From Volvox africanus (Eukaryota; Chlorophyta; Chlorophyceae; Chlamydomonadales; Volvocaceae): DNA of 64,000 bases. The position numbers and the translations under genes are program-made. The stretch lies in the NCBI GenBank assembly GCA_030268105.1, contig BSDZ01000043.1, positions 1 through 64,000 on the forward strand, in the 5' to 3' direction. Below the pieces are notes generated by a model that was not told where the DNA came from, searched no databases, and saw only the letters and a program-made list of their open reading frames with translations. Positions 12,701 to 24,258 of the stretch are shown here, in pieces; the first letter of the stretch is position 1; each line of letters starts with the position of its first letter.

Positions 12701-15700
12701 GGCAGCCGCCTCACGGCCATCAGTTGCACGATGATATTAATTTCAGTTGATAACGTAATCAACTGGCTAGGTACATTATTCTAAATCACAACAACCTGCA
12801 AAGTAAGGTGGTGCTTAGTAGCTGTCCAGTAATATGGCGGCACACAAAACAAATTAACACGCACTCAATAAAGAATATATAGACGATCAAAAACACGTGA
12901 GCGAGGCGGCAGTCGGAATAACGAAGGCCGCCATGTGGATGAAGGTTGCCACGGCCGCCGGATGCATGAGAATCGGCGACAGACTGGTGAAAACAGCCCC
13001 AAATGAATGTCGTACAGTATAAATAATCTGTACATAGGCACTACAGCGCAATGCCAGAATTCATGAGGCCTTTTTAAGCGACCACCTACGATGACATAGA
13101 CGGGTCACTCAAACAGACAATTATGAGCAACCTAATGATTCCCAACTGCCACATACAAACCCTTACACCGATGGGGGTGGTGGTGGTGAGTGTTACATAT
13201 TACATACCACAAGGAGCAATTATCTGTTGATGCAAACAACTGTGCAGCGTTAGGCAGGTAGGTGGAAAGGTTGGGTATGCGGTATACATAGAATAGGAAA
13301 GTGGGTATGAAGATACCCACCCTGAAGCAGACTTTGTCCACATATGTGCTTGTATTTGTAGGTCCACAAACGCCAGTCAGTGGGTTAAGCTTCAAGTAAC
13401 AGTAGTTGCCATCTGTGTGAACAAAGAACTCGCATCTTGAGTCTTGACTGCATGCATTACTGCAACTCTGTAGACTGATGTTTGTGGCAAAGGAAGGACA
13501 CGCTTTGGCGATGTCACCCACGTGGTCTCCTTTTACGTCATAATCTGCAGCACATTGGTACTGGCCACCTGCATCGATCCACACACACATCAAGAGCGGA
13601 GGGCATACAATCTCAAAGGCACGACATTTGGCTCTTCAGAATTTATCTCAGGACACAACCAACATACATTATACATCCGAGGAAAAATAATGATCCCATA
13701 TTTCATCGGCCCAAATTGAAGTTGCTGTGGTGAAGTCAGTATGGGGCTGGGTGGCACCTGTATACATGAGGATTATGATATCCATCGTCATCATAGTGAC
13801 TTGCTTGCAAGCCCACTGTGATAGGAGATTTCTATTGGACGTCACTGAACCTCTGCTGTGTGGCATCCACCACTCACCGCCTAATGATGAATAAATGCGC
13901 GTAAACCTTTACCCCCTTTACATCCTCGGGGCCCAGCTGTTTATCAAAACTGCTACAAATAAGATCAACATTGGGACCCCAGGGGCCAGGGAAAGAATGC
14001 TGCACCCACCTTCACACTTATTATTCCAGTCAGCACACATGATACGCCAAACACACATCATTTTGTGTCTTCAAATTAGTGCAGAGTTGCTTGAGGAGGT
14101 ATAGAGTTGTAGCCCTCTCCCCAAACCACCATACAGAGTGTGTAGATGCATGCCCATCAACATGCAGCTGCTGATTGAACTTATCCTATCTTGTGCGCGA
14201 CCCCCGACCTATCTACCTACCATGCGTACTTTCCACCCAGGCCGTCCCTACCCTGCTGGCTCTATCTGGATCCCTGCAACACCAGCCTTTGATGACCTTA
14301 ACTCCCTGACCTATCCCTTGACCTATTTTGACCTCGATTGATCTCTTGATTTTGATGAATAGCTTCGTTCCTATACCATGGCCTGTACATACCATAGTTT
14401 GGGCGCACGAAGCAAAGTACATCCACGTAGTTTGGGCTGTAGTTATTGCTTCCAGCGGTTCCATTAAGAAACGAATACTTAAGATAGCACTTGCGGTCAA
14501 GAGTTCGCACAGAAAAGGTACACCTGTAGGAATGATCAATTTGCAGTTGCAAATGAAATGTACACCCAGTTGCATGCATGCATGTATGCTTTATGCATGA
14601 ACCATATGTATGCATGGGATACATGTACAATGCACTGCATGACATATGTATATACGTACTTTATAATGGACCATGCTCTAATAACAAGAAAGAGCTCACC
14701 AGAAAGAGCTTACATCAGGATTAGATGTCCTAATCATGATCACGATACTACACTTACACATTACACCGCATTGCATAGTATACACATACTTCATGCGCGC
14801 GCATACACACACACACACACACAAGGCATACTAATACGTGACATACAAGAATGAATGAATGATGCACCTTCAGGGCATTCTTTTAAACATTGTCGAGACA
14901 TTTTATTTGTTTGGTCCTCCACATATGTTTATATACATATATACATGTATACGTGTATATATAAATATATATACATACCTAGTATTCGCGCCCTGTCACT
15001 CAAGCGACATTAGATGATGATGCAAATAAATTGTGCAGATGAATGCATGACCAGTTCAGGAAAGCATGCATGCCAGCTATGGAACTACATCTGCTAAGCG
15101 TAATACGTAACGACTGTCGTGCATGCACGATGCATATACATACTCATGATAAGGCAGCGAGCATCATATGTTATACCTATATACCTACATGGGCTCATTG
15201 TAACACTCCTGGCGACAAGCGAGATAGTCGACTGTTTGGTTAATGATTCGAATGTCCTTTCCAAGGAAGTCAATTTTAGCGTAGCAGCCCCAAGGCAGAG
15301 CTGGTGCTACAGGCGGTGATGGTGGTGGTGGTGATGCCAGAAGCGGTTTAGGAGGTGGTTGAGGCCGCGGTAAAGGAAGCTGTGGTGGAGGTGGTGATGG
15401 TGGCTTCGGTGATGGGGGTGGTGGTGATGGGGGTGGTGGTGATGTGGGAGGTGGTGATGGGGGTCCACTTGCCTGCGACCAGCATTGATGGAATGCACCA
15501 GCCAGGAAAATAGTAAGGAAGGATGGTGTACCATTGCACGTGCTTCATTCCGTGCACCGATCATGCATGTGAGGAATACCCAGTATTATTAGGCAGCCGC
15601 CTCACGGCCATCAGTTGCACGATGATATTAATTTCAGTTGATAACGTAATCAACTGGCTAGGTACATTATTCTAAATCACAACAACCTGCAAAGTAAGGT

Positions 15701-18430
15701 GGTGCTTAGTAGCTGTCCAGTAATATGGCGGCACACAAAACAAATTAACACGCACTCAATAAAGAATATATAGACGATCAAAAACACGTGAGCGAGGCGG
15801 CAGTCGGAATAACGAAGGCCGCCATGTGGATGAAGGTTGCCACGGCCGCCGGATGCATGAGAATCGGCGACAGACTGGTGAAAACAGCCCCAAATGAATG
15901 TCGTACAGTATAAATAATCTGTACATAGGCACTACAGCGCAATGCCAGAATTCATGAGGCCTTTTTAAGCGACCACCTACGATGACATAGACGGGTCACT
16001 CAAACAGACAATTATGAGCAACCTAATGATTCCCAACTGCCACATACAAACCCTTACACCGATGGGGGTGGTGGTGGTGAGTGTTACATATTACATACCA
16101 CAAGGAGCAATTATCTGTTGATGCAAACAACTGTGCAGCGTTAGGCAGGTAGGTGGAAAGGTTGGGTATGCGGTATACATAGAATAGGAAAGTGGGTATG
16201 AAGATACCCACCCTGAAGCAGACTTTGTCCACATATGTGCTTGTATTTGTAGGTCCACAAACGCCAGTCAGTGGGTTAAGCTTCAAGTAACAGTAGTTGC
16301 CATCTGTGTGAACAAAGAACTCGCATCTTGAGTCTTGACTGCATGCATTACTGCAACTCTGTAGACTGATGTTTGTGGCAAAGGAAGGACACGCTTTGGC
16401 GATGTCACCCACGTGGTCTCCTTTTACGTCATAATCTGCAGCACATTGGTACTGGCCACCTGCATCGATCCACACACACATCAAGAGCGGAGGGCATACA
16501 ATCTCAAAGGCACGACATTTGGCTCTTCAGAATTTATCTCAGGACACAACCAACATACATTATACATCCGAGGAAAAATAATGATCCCATATTTCATCGG
16601 CCCAAATTGAAGTTGCTGTGGTGAAGTCAGTATGGGGCTGGGTGGCACCTGTATACATGAGGATTATGATATCCATCGTCATCATAGTGACTTGCTTGCA
16701 AGCCCACTGTGATAGGAGATTTCTATTGGACGTCACTGAACCTCTGCTGTGTGGCATCCACCACTCACCGCCTAATGATGAATAAATGCGCGTAAACCTT
16801 TACCCCCTTTACATCCTCGGGGCCCAGCTGTTTATCAAAACTGCTACAAATAAGATCAACATTGGGACCCCAGGGGCCAGGGAAAGAATGCTGCACCCAC
16901 CTTCACACTTATTATTCCAGTCAGCACACATGATACGCCAAACACACATCATTTTGTGTCTTCAAATTAGTGCAGAGTTGCTTGAGGAGGTATAGAGTTG
17001 TAGCCCTCTCCCCAAACCACCATACAGAGTGTGTAGATGCATGCCCATCAACATGCAGCTGCTGATTGAACTTATCCTATCTTGTGCGCGACCCCCGACC
17101 TATCTACCTACCATGCGTACTTTCCACCCAGGCCGTCCCTACCCTGCTGGCTCTATCTGGATCCCTGCAACACCAGCCTTTGATGACCTTAACTCCCTGA
17201 CCTATCCCTTGACCTATTTTGACCTCGATTGATCTCTTGATTTTGATGAATAGCTTCGTTCCTATACCATGGCCTGTACATACCATAGTTTGGGCGCACG
17301 AAGCAAAGTACATCCACGTAGTTTGGGCTGTAGTTATTGCTTCCAGCGGTTCCATTAAGAAACGAATACTTAAGATAGCACTTGCGGTCAAGAGTTCGCA
17401 CAGAAAAGGTACACCTGTAGGAATGATCAATTTGCAGTTGCAAATGAAATGTACACCCAGTTGCATGCATGCATGTATGCTTTATGCATGAACCATATGT
17501 ATGCATGGGATACATGTACAATGCACTGCATGACATATGTATATACGTACTTTATAATGGACCATGCTCTAATAACAAGAAAGAGCTCACCAGAAAGAGC
17601 TTACATCAGGATTAGATGTCCTAATCATGATCACGATACTACACTTACACATTACACCGCATTGCATAGTATACACATACTTCATGCGCGCGCATACACA
17701 CACACACACACACAAGGCATACTAATACGTGACATACAAGAATGAATGAATGATGCACCTTCAGGGCATTCTTTTAAACATTGTCGAGACATTTTATTTG
17801 TTTGGTCCTCCACATATGTTTATATACATATATACATGTATACGTGTATAAATGTGTATATAGGTACCTACATTCTATATGTGTATATATAAATATATAT
17901 ACATACCTAGGCCAGGCGAAAGCCTGTGAGGGCTCGCTGGCCCTAGTGAGAGGGGGAGCACGTGGCAGGACAGACAGACAAAGCCACGTGTTCCTCCCCT
18001 GCGCTGTGGCTCGGTCCGGTCAGGACCCCCGGTGCTCGTCTTTGAAGGGTGAGTCGCCCACAGTGTAACACCCAAAATACCTAGTATTCGCGCCGTGTCA
18101 CTCAAACGACATTAGATGATGATGCAAATAAATTGTGCAGATGAATGCATGACCAGTTCAGGAAAGCATGCATGCCAGCTATGGAACTACATCTGCTAAA
18201 CGTAATACGTAACGACTGTCGTGCATGCACGATGCATATACATACTCATGATAAGGCAGGGAGCATCATATGTTATACCTATGTACCTACATGGGCTCAT
18301 TGTAACACTCCTGGCGACAAGCGAGATAGTCGACTGTTTGGTTAATGATTCGAATGTCCTTTCCAAGGAAGTCAATTTTAGCGTAGCAGCCCCAAGGCAG
18401 AGCTGGTGCTACAGGCGGTATTGTCACTGC
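3245..18430 (-). CDS. Modular PAN/Apple and SPPPP-linker protein gene, copy A (5 modules, 5' end not found)
   Basis: This is a multi-exon minus-strand gene. Visible exons, in order of transcription, are 18430-18291, 17414-17284, 16459-16212, 15472-15189, 14523-14393, 13568-13321, 12581-12298, 11632-11502, 10677-10430, 9690-9407, 8741-8611, 7786-7539, 6799-6516, 5850-5720, 4895-4648 and 3745-3245. Every junction is GT-AG and every phase matches: linker exon 0 to 2, PAN1b exon 2 to 1, PAN2 exon 1 to 0. The visible coding sum is 519 + 4x663 + 501 nt, about 1,220 residues. PAN modules are disulfide-bonded folds that bind proteins or carbohydrates, and SPPPP linkers are typically hydroxyproline-glycosylated in green algae. 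I infer a cell-surface or matrix protein. The start codon and signal peptide were not located. An ATG at 18,454 is in frame but has no signal sequence. Confidence 0.75.
3746..4057 (-). other. Intron/pseudo-exon stretch before the terminal exon, copy A
   Basis: From 4,057 downward the sequence has the usual linker acceptor and reads ASGPPSPPPPSPPPPSP, then an in-frame TGA, where the other units continue. A GTAAAT donor follows 12 bases later. It could be a decayed linker exon that is skipped, or an alternative end giving a shorter product without the Cys-rich domain. Confidence 0.5.
3897..3913 (+). repeat. Two-unit telomere-like motif (CCCTAAAA), copy A
   Basis: AAACCCTAAAACCCTAA contains two overlapping copies of CCCTAAAA/CCCTAA. 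TTTTAGGG is the telomere repeat of Chlamydomonas and relatives. At two units it may be chance. Confidence 0.3.
4648..6799 (-). CDS. PAN module 5, copy A (last)
   Basis: Exons are 6799-6516, 5850-5720 and 4895-4648. The exons match the other modules. Just downstream of the PAN2 donor, this unit lacks one G of a GGG run near 4,600 that all other units have; it falls in the intron and is harmless to the model. After this module the next linker-like exon (from 4,057) meets an in-frame TGA, so I join this module to the terminal exon at 3,745. Confidence 0.7.
7539..9690 (-). CDS. PAN module 4, copy A
   Basis: Exons are 9690-9407, 8741-8611 and 7786-7539. It has the same three-exon organisation and apparently the same protein sequence as modules 2, 3 and 5. 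The intron between PAN1b and PAN2 is 824 nt and contains no conserved frame I recognise. Confidence 0.75.
10430..12581 (-). CDS. PAN module 3, copy A
   Basis: Exons are 12581-12298, 11632-11502 and 10677-10430. The sequence appears identical to module 2 at the protein level. The linker exon starts ASGPPSPPP after a TCGCAG acceptor and runs through SPPPP units into PAN1. Confidence 0.75.
13321..15472 (-). CDS. PAN module 2, copy A
   Basis: Exons are 15472-15189 (Pro-rich linker and PAN1 first half), 14523-14393 (PAN1 second half) and 13568-13321 (PAN2), together 221 codons. PAN1 shows WGCYAK, a CRQEC pair, KCYLK and LCFV. PAN2 shows QYQC, KAC, QSCSNAC, RCEFF, YCYLK and VCF. This is the usual PAN Cys order ending in C-W/Y-L-K. 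Confidence 0.75.
16212..18430 (-). CDS. PAN module 1, copy A (first, no SPPPP tract)
   Basis: Exons are 18430-18291 (140 nt), 17414-17284 and 16459-16212. The first exon starts after a CAGCAG acceptor and reads AVTIPPVAPALPWGC, so it joins the common module just after the place where the SPPPP tract sits in the other units. The length 140 keeps phase 0 to 2. The first intron carries the 166-bp dispersed repeat (17,911-18,076) and a (TA)n expansion. A possible exon further upstream lies around 18,914-18,970 (acceptor CAGCAG, donor CAG-GTACTG, phase 0, Ser/Thr-rich), with low confidence. Confidence 0.65.
17911..18076. mobile_element. Short dispersed repeat (SINE- or MITE-like) with 8-bp TSD, copy A
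   Basis: The 166-bp insert is flanked by ATACCTAG at 17,903-17,910 and 18,077-18,084, and the empty site is seen in all other array units. It shares CTGCGCTGTGG, GGTCAGG, CCGGTGCT and GTCGCCCACAGTGTAACACC with a second copy at 19,436-19,583. There is no coding capacity and I see no clear pol III A box. The 8-bp target duplication shows a true insertion, but the class is undecided. Confidence 0.65.
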
Positions 18431-19435
18431 CTGCTGATGGGCAACAGCAGACATGCACGTACACCTTCACATTAGTAAGGGTGACATCATGAGAATCCCA
18501 AAACCCTTATGCCAACATATGCCAGATCCTGTCTGACTGGGTGGGGCTGTACCCCCTGATAAGGGAGAGTAACTGTGGTATCTCATATCGATTATGGATC
18601 TTGATCTGTCTTTTACTCACGAGCCCTCTGTTTGATGGATGATGAGACAACACCGATATATTCTGTCGTCTGCTGTGCATGTCCATCCTATATAATATAT
18701 GTTATATATATCTAATGATATTATTTTTATTATTGTCAATTCATGATAATGATTATGCTGTCTAATCCTGACGTTAAATCACAAGCTCCTTCTTAGAGCA
18801 TGATACAGCAAATACACCTACATTCAGCCACAAGGTTTCACCCAGCGAGCGTACGTATCCCATGCATGGGCTGACGCACTCCATTATCACGTACCATACG
18901 GCAGTACCTGAACGGCAGTAGTATAGCCAGTTGAGGAGGACAGGTCCCTCCTCGCCGTCCCAGAGACGCCTGCTGCTGGGTGAAAGAAAGATCTCAATCG
19001 TTGGCTTGAGGAATAAGTGCAAGCATATGTACCTTCAATTATTTGTGAGATCGCAGCGCCCCAATCGATCTTATCCTAGATACCAGTGGCTCGTTGGCGG
19101 CGACCAAGGCTGTCGGAAGGTGCACCCACGCGTTCGCTCAATTTGCTTCACACCAGTAAACGACTAAACCCCGTGCTTTCGCTCGTTAAGGCCTGTTATG
19201 AACACACAGCCAGGCGCACGCACGGCTGGCGATGGCCCGCTTGCCTAAACAAGATGAAGCTTGTAAGAACAGATAGCACTTGGCGTCACGTATGTAGCAA
19301 GTCTGACAAATGCAAGGGCGTAGCGTTGCCAAAGACATGCGCTGATAAGATGGAAGCAGGGGTAATTAGACGTAACGACTTATCATAGGAGAAAAATGCA
19401 ATACATACATATATAGATATATACATGTATATATA
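18431..19435. other. Region upstream of the PAN gene, no assigned gene
   Basis: This stretch should hold the 5' exons and promoter of the PAN gene on the minus strand. It has an AT-rich part (18,690-18,760). One GT-AG bounded candidate exon lies near 18,914-18,970. I found no convincing signal-peptide exon. Small ORFs here are not supported. Confidence 0.4.
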
Positions 19436-19583
19436 CACTGGATCGAGTGACGGGAGGTGCGCACAGCAGGATGAACAGGCTAAGCCATGTGTATGTTCCA
19501 CCCTGCTGCGCTGTGGTAGGTTTGGCCCGGTCAGGGTCCCCGGTGCTTATCCTTTCAGGGCACGTCGCCCACAGTGTAACACC
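19436..19583. mobile_element. Second copy of the short dispersed repeat, copy A
   Basis: It aligns with the 17,911-18,076 insert over most of its length, including CCTGCTGCGCTGTGG and the CCCACAGTGTAACACC end. It also sits against a (TA)n tract. Its target duplication is not clear. Confidence 0.55.
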
Positions 19584-19632
19584 TTATAATACATGTTAAA
19601 AGCCGTATGACTAAACAAGGAAGTTGCATCCG

Positions 19633-22489
19633 CAAAAGATGTAGCTCGCTCAATCAGCACCCATTCCCTTGTTGGGCGACCAGTAGCATCCATGCATTTA
19701 TGGTCTTATGCATATAAATTGTTCCGGCTCTCTTGCAACAGAGATGGGCGGGTAAAAATCGGTATGTATGAAGTAAGTAATGCAGACCAGCTTGGTACTT
19801 GGCTTGAAGTCTGGTTTATTAGGGGGTTCGTCGTTCCCATTCTAAGACCGTAATGACGTAGTTTTGAAATCCTAGTATAAAACGTAGCATAGCATACACA
19901 ATCAACGTGGGTATGGATTGAAAGACCAAGATATTTAGGCAAGACGAGATCAGCTTGTAAGTCCACGACTTCTTTCAACTTCTGAGGATGTGAACATGGG
20001 TTTTAGTGGTGCTTTAACACAAGGACGCGCCCTTCCCTGCCATTGCCTAATCCTAAACTACCTAGTACATACATCGCTATCTCCCTTATGTTTGCCACTT
20101 ACCTGCAAATGGCAAAACAAACACGAAAATAGCCAACATCTTGAATGACATCAACATCTTCGATTAACATTGCGCGAAAGGGTGGGAAAAAAGATTAGCA
20201 ACCTCGTATGTCGGTATAACCGCATGTACAACCGGATCTAAACAAGTGATACGACATACTTTCTCATACTACATGACCCAAACTCACCAAGAGATGTTTT
20301 GAGATCACCCCGAGGGCGTCTTTCGATAGCCGGGAGGTTTGGCTAATATGACGAGAGACGCTTGCGAGCCGCGCTACTTAAGGGATAGGTAGCCAAATGT
20401 GCTATTAGAGGTCATCGGCTTGGTTCTTGGTCAAGGCTTCTCGACTTGAGAAGCAGTTCTCACAAACAAACGATGAATACAACACACTGCAAATGTTCGC
20501 TTGGAACTAAATAACCTGGCGGTTGATCCAGGGAGGGTGCGTCGAAGTAGATTGTGAAAGCGTTGCAACCGTGCCCACTGGCCCAAACCAGGGTTATAGC
20601 ATTTAGAAGTCAAGGAGTCATATTCATACATACACGTATCCACCCTCTTGCTGCGTGAGGCTCCCTGAAGCCAGGCACCTACTTAAGAATCGAAAGAAAC
20701 CCCTACTAAAATGAAACGGTTTCAGGAATGCTTATAGAACAATAAGTCTGATACATACGAAAGCTTGAAAAACGGGTACCTCTAGGCAAAGGGTATCACA
20801 AACTTGCCGCATCACGCATCTGGAGACTAGTGAGTACCTGGATGGCATCTAGATTACAGCGGCATCTAGGTGCTTCCTAGCCCCCATCTCTATTAGCGAG
20901 CTTTGCCCCGGTCGGGACTCCGAACGTTTGAACTTTTTTCCAATAATGCCCGGGAAAGCGTTCGGCCGGCTCCGGAGACCCCCGAAATTTTTTTACCGCG
21001 CGAAGTGCGGCTTATTGGGGGCAGAAATATAGATATTCTCGTTTATAAATTTTATATTTGGGGGTCCCCGGAAAGGTTTTGCCGAAAGTAAGGTTCGATT
21101 CCGGGGACAGCGACTGCTGGTTCCGGAACCCTGTAACTTGTAGCGGTTCGCAAGATCTATTGTCAATTGCGACAATCGACTGTCGATTGCACTCGTTGCC
21201 GAGAACAAAATCTGGAAGTCGTACTTTTGTTGGCATCAGCAATCTTGCCAAAAACAACCAGTTACATACATATTAGTTTGTATTGGCAGCTCAGCGTCTG
21301 TGCGAAATTAGTTGCTTTTTGCAAAATTGCGGATGCGCGGCTAGGTCTCGATACGTGGGATACAACATATCGTGGGCATCACAAACTAAATTGATCTTAA
21401 CAGGAGCCTCAGTTGCGATCTACTATAATCTCGGTATACCACTGTGTAGGGGACGTCACTATAAGTGGGACACCACGTTAAATGGCGTCGACGCAAAGCC
21501 GCCAAAGGTATTGCAAGTCGTATTGCGTCATACCGCGCTTGCTCAATTGTGCAGCTTTCTGGCTAACTATTTCACACAAAGATAGTGAAATCAGTACATG
21601 TTAAGCACATGCCATGCCAACCACTTGCCAAGCGTCATGGCAGCCATGCTTGGTCCCCACCATAACCATCTTTAGATATGAAGGCATCAAACTTGGATTT
21701 CGTCTGTCTGTGTTATGTATGCAGTGTGAGCCAACGCGGCACGTTCTAGAGAGGAATACGGCTTCTTGGGGACTGCTGTCCAGATGGGTTCAGCAACCAA
21801 TCAACTGCCTGCCTAAATGCGTTCCGTGCAATACGCCTAGGAATGTGTGCTGGAAGGGGTTTTCAATTTGGACTCCGGATTTCACAGGGATTGAAGCTCT
21901 GCAGTTCCATGATCCACATGCTTGCCTTTCTTTCGTGGTGAGCTTATCATGTCGAAGCTGATTAGGAAGGGAAGGGGCTGATGGATGGGGGAAGAGAGGG
22001 AGGGAGAGTCTGGTTTCTCCTTCCTACCTACCTACCTCCGTCCGTTTGTCTGTTCATCCATCCCTATACACAATGTCCCATAGTTAAGGTTAACCATTCG
22101 GACCTGTGGCATGCTATGCAAGGATATCCATAGGGTAATGGCCATTTCAGCTCTGTTACACTCACGCATATCGTGCAATGGGGCCTCGCTTGCAAAAGGA
22201 AGCCCGGTCAACCAAAATACCGACCACAGCGATCCATACGATGACCCAATTTAACCATGACATCATCATAGTGAAAAAACATGCATTGGTATGCGCTTAG
22301 TAATGCCCGCCTGGAAACTATGTTGTCCTGTTTTGAAGCTCCCCAGATGCTCACAGACAGAACCTAAATCACCATTATATATCCTCGTATGTTACATCCA
22401 TTCAGCATCATCTATTCATTCATGATTATCTGGTTAAGTCGAATGGCGCGATGGTTAACGGCGCGGTGCAGCTGGCAGGGCAATGAAAC
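19633..22489. other. Poorly featured stretch with local palindromes
   Basis: There is no supported gene. The plus-strand ORF at 21,614-21,961 (115 codons, ten Cys, no recognised family) is unassigned. Around 21,060-21,130 there is a stem GTCCCCGGAA/TTCCGGGGAC and a perfect palindrome GGTTCCGGAACC (about 21,118-21,129). Around 22,020-22,070 there are CCTA and TCCG/TCCA simple repeats. Confidence 0.4.
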
Positions 22490-23147
22490 AAGTCATAATG
22501 CACGACATATCAAACCAGCTAAATATATGCAAATATATTCATAACTAGTATGCATTTATTACGTTCGTCTATCACCTTCTAAAGTCGCATCGACCCACAC
22601 ATAGGTGATAATCAAAGTGTGATACAACAATTATCCCCCCGCCCCTATGCAGCATCCTCGCTGCATCGCACAGCATCGACTGCAAGGATCATTTGGTCTG
22701 GGTGACACGTATGCAGGCTTTCTCCAACAGGGGCTTCATATCCGGCGAAAAGTTATGTGCCGGTTCCCACGAATTATGCTCGCTTGAATACCCAGTCCAC
22801 TTGACCAGATACTTGTGCACCGTCCGCTTGCGTCAATGTCGACCCACGTGATGCACACAATAGTTCAATATCCGCTCAATATCATAATAAAACCTCTGTT
22901 TGCCTGCAATCCAGGTCTCAGGACCCGGTTCCACTGCTGCAGGGTGTTAGTTGTATCAGGGACAGATTCCGTACCACGATAAGGGTGTACGAGGGATACA
23001 TGGAACGTAGGGTGAATGGTCATATCAATGGGCAAAGCTAGTTCAACTGCTACATTCCCAACCATGCACGCAACGGCATATGGACCGATCCAGCAGGGCA
23101 ATAGTTTTTGGGACCCTTCAGCAAGTGAGCATAGGTTTTTAGTGCTC
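22490..23147 (-). mobile_element. R5: decayed 3' end of a chromovirus
   Basis: From left to right on the plus strand there is an LTR remnant ending GATACAACA at 22,629, then an antisense polypurine tract (ATTATCCCCCC), then the end of pol in minus orientation. The longest frame (22,865-23,152) matches the integrase C-terminus of R2: [39 protein letters not shown]. The chromodomain part is present at 22,690-22,860 in another frame. It is more diverged than R1-R3. Homology stops at about 23,147 where the GCGTTA block begins. Confidence 0.8.
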
Positions 23148-23159
23148 AGCAAACCCTAT

Positions 23160-23590
23160 AACAACGAATTTGTGCGTTAGCTCGCGTTAAGCTCGTGTTA
23201 GGGACCCCTAACACGAGCCTAACGCGAGCTTAACGTGAACAAACACAAGTTTACGCAAAGCCTAACGCAAAGAAAACGCATTGTGTTATTTTTTGCGTAT
23301 CACTGACTCAATCCTAACGCACCCTAACACAAACGAAAATAATTTTTTTGTGAGGGACGAATATTTTTGCGTTTACTTTGCGTTAGCTTACACAACCTAA
23401 CGCAAACTTACACAATGTCATTCACGCTCAGATAGATTCTAAGGTGTGCGTTAGGCCTAACGCACCGCAAGCGTTAGAGACCCACGCGCAAGCAAAAAAA
23501 CAAAGCGTGCATGGAAGGTAACGCACTAAAAGTTCTCTAACGCACAATTCACACAGGCTAAGTGCGCATTAACGTGAATTAACGCGCTTG
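23160..23590. repeat. GCGTTA/TAACGC-rich palindromic block
   Basis: The hexamer GCGTTA or its complement recurs many times in both orientations, together with variants GTGTTA and ACGTTA. At 23,174-23,240 it forms a near-perfect hairpin: arms of roughly 30 nt (for example CTCGTGTTAGG against CCTAACACGAG) with a 2-nt centre. There is no coding frame. It lies directly against the truncated R5, so it may be a foldback-type element or a satellite fragment. Confidence 0.75.
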
Positions 23591-24258
23591 AATGCATGTT
23601 TCCGTATGCTGCGAATAATGCGTACACAGCAAGTGGTTGTGGATTGCGTAAAAGCTTTAAATGCATGTAACTCACATATTCGCACACTTTTGCAAGGTCT
23701 TACACACGCGATAGCAACATTTGCACCACTTTCACTTTGTGTACGAGGCAGATTCGCATTCTTGCTCACTGTAACTACTTTGGTTGTTCTGGTTATTTCT
23801 TTATTGTTTCAGTTATCATTCCTTTTTCCGCGTGTGTAGGATAGGGGGGTACATCACCCGTGGCCACTAACCTGGCAGTCCCTACCTTCCCCGGTGTTTC
23901 AGGGCACCCTCATCCAGTCTCCCATGCCAACTTCTCCGAAATCAGTGGTTTTCCCAGGTTCAGCACCCACCACCAGCATCCAGCGGAATCTGCCGAATTA
24001 ACTAAGGCGTCAACTCCGCTACTGGTCAACTCGCAGGTCACTTTAATTGGGGTCGTCACCGTCCATCGACATGGGGGCACCCTGCCCTTAACTATAGGGT
24101 CTTTGGCCCGCTCTCGGTCGGGGAAGAACCTGGAACTCCAGGGGCATATTAGTCGTGCCATAACAGTTGTGCCTGAACACGTTCCTGTTTTTGTTTGCTG
24201 TTTTACCCACCCGCTGCAGAATTTTTTTTGTGTGTACGGAAACTATCCTGTTGTAATG
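23591..24258. other. Flank of R1, no assigned gene
   Basis: Two plus-strand ORFs occur (23,588-23,839 with a hydrophobic C-terminal run, and 23,860-24,357, which runs into the LTR). Neither resembles a family I recognise, and the second ends inside inserted DNA. I treat both as unsupported. Confidence 0.4.

Larger units (their letters stand above)
4008..18419. repeat. Tandem array of 2,891-bp units, copy A
   Basis: Counted from the string TCCACTTGCC, units start at 4,049, 6,791, 9,682, 12,573 and 15,464, and the homology ends at 18,419 inside GGCGGT. The three inner spacings are exactly 2,891. The first unit (2,742) lacks about 150 bp present in the others near 7,141-7,300. The last unit carries about 211 extra bases (dispersed repeat, TSD and (TA)n growth). 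Unit sequences look almost identical, which implies very recent amplification or ongoing gene conversion. Each unit contains a (CA)n tract, GCATGCATGC runs and a (TA)n tract in its introns. Confidence 0.95.
1..19632. repeat. Segmental direct duplication, copy A
   Basis: Position 1 matches 47,254 and 19,632 matches 64,000 in the same orientation. The offset is 47,254 before the module array and 44,368 after it, because copy B lacks one array unit. The match includes the partial LTR, the membrane/Josephin-like ORFs, the whole PAN gene, the short dispersed repeats and the 3' flank. Both visible limits are set by the window, so the true extent is unknown. Most of the segment looks almost identical by eye, but about 1-2,500 differs by scattered one-base insertions and deletions, often in homopolymers. 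It could be a real segmental or tandem duplication, or an assembly of two haplotypes. Confidence 0.9.

Noticed and set aside
4008..18419. CRISPR or bacterial repeat array
   Set aside because: Units are 2.9 kb, contain introns and coding exons, and the sequence is eukaryotic. There are no short repeats with unique spacers.
21080..21110. Pol III B-box match GGTTCGATTCC
   Set aside because: No A box lies at the right distance, and the bases belong to a GTCCCCGGAA/TTCCGGGGAC stem. It is not enough to call a tRNA or SINE.
21614..21961. 115-codon Cys-rich plus-strand ORF
   Set aside because: It has no recognisable family, no splice context, no second copy, and is surrounded by sequence without coding signals.
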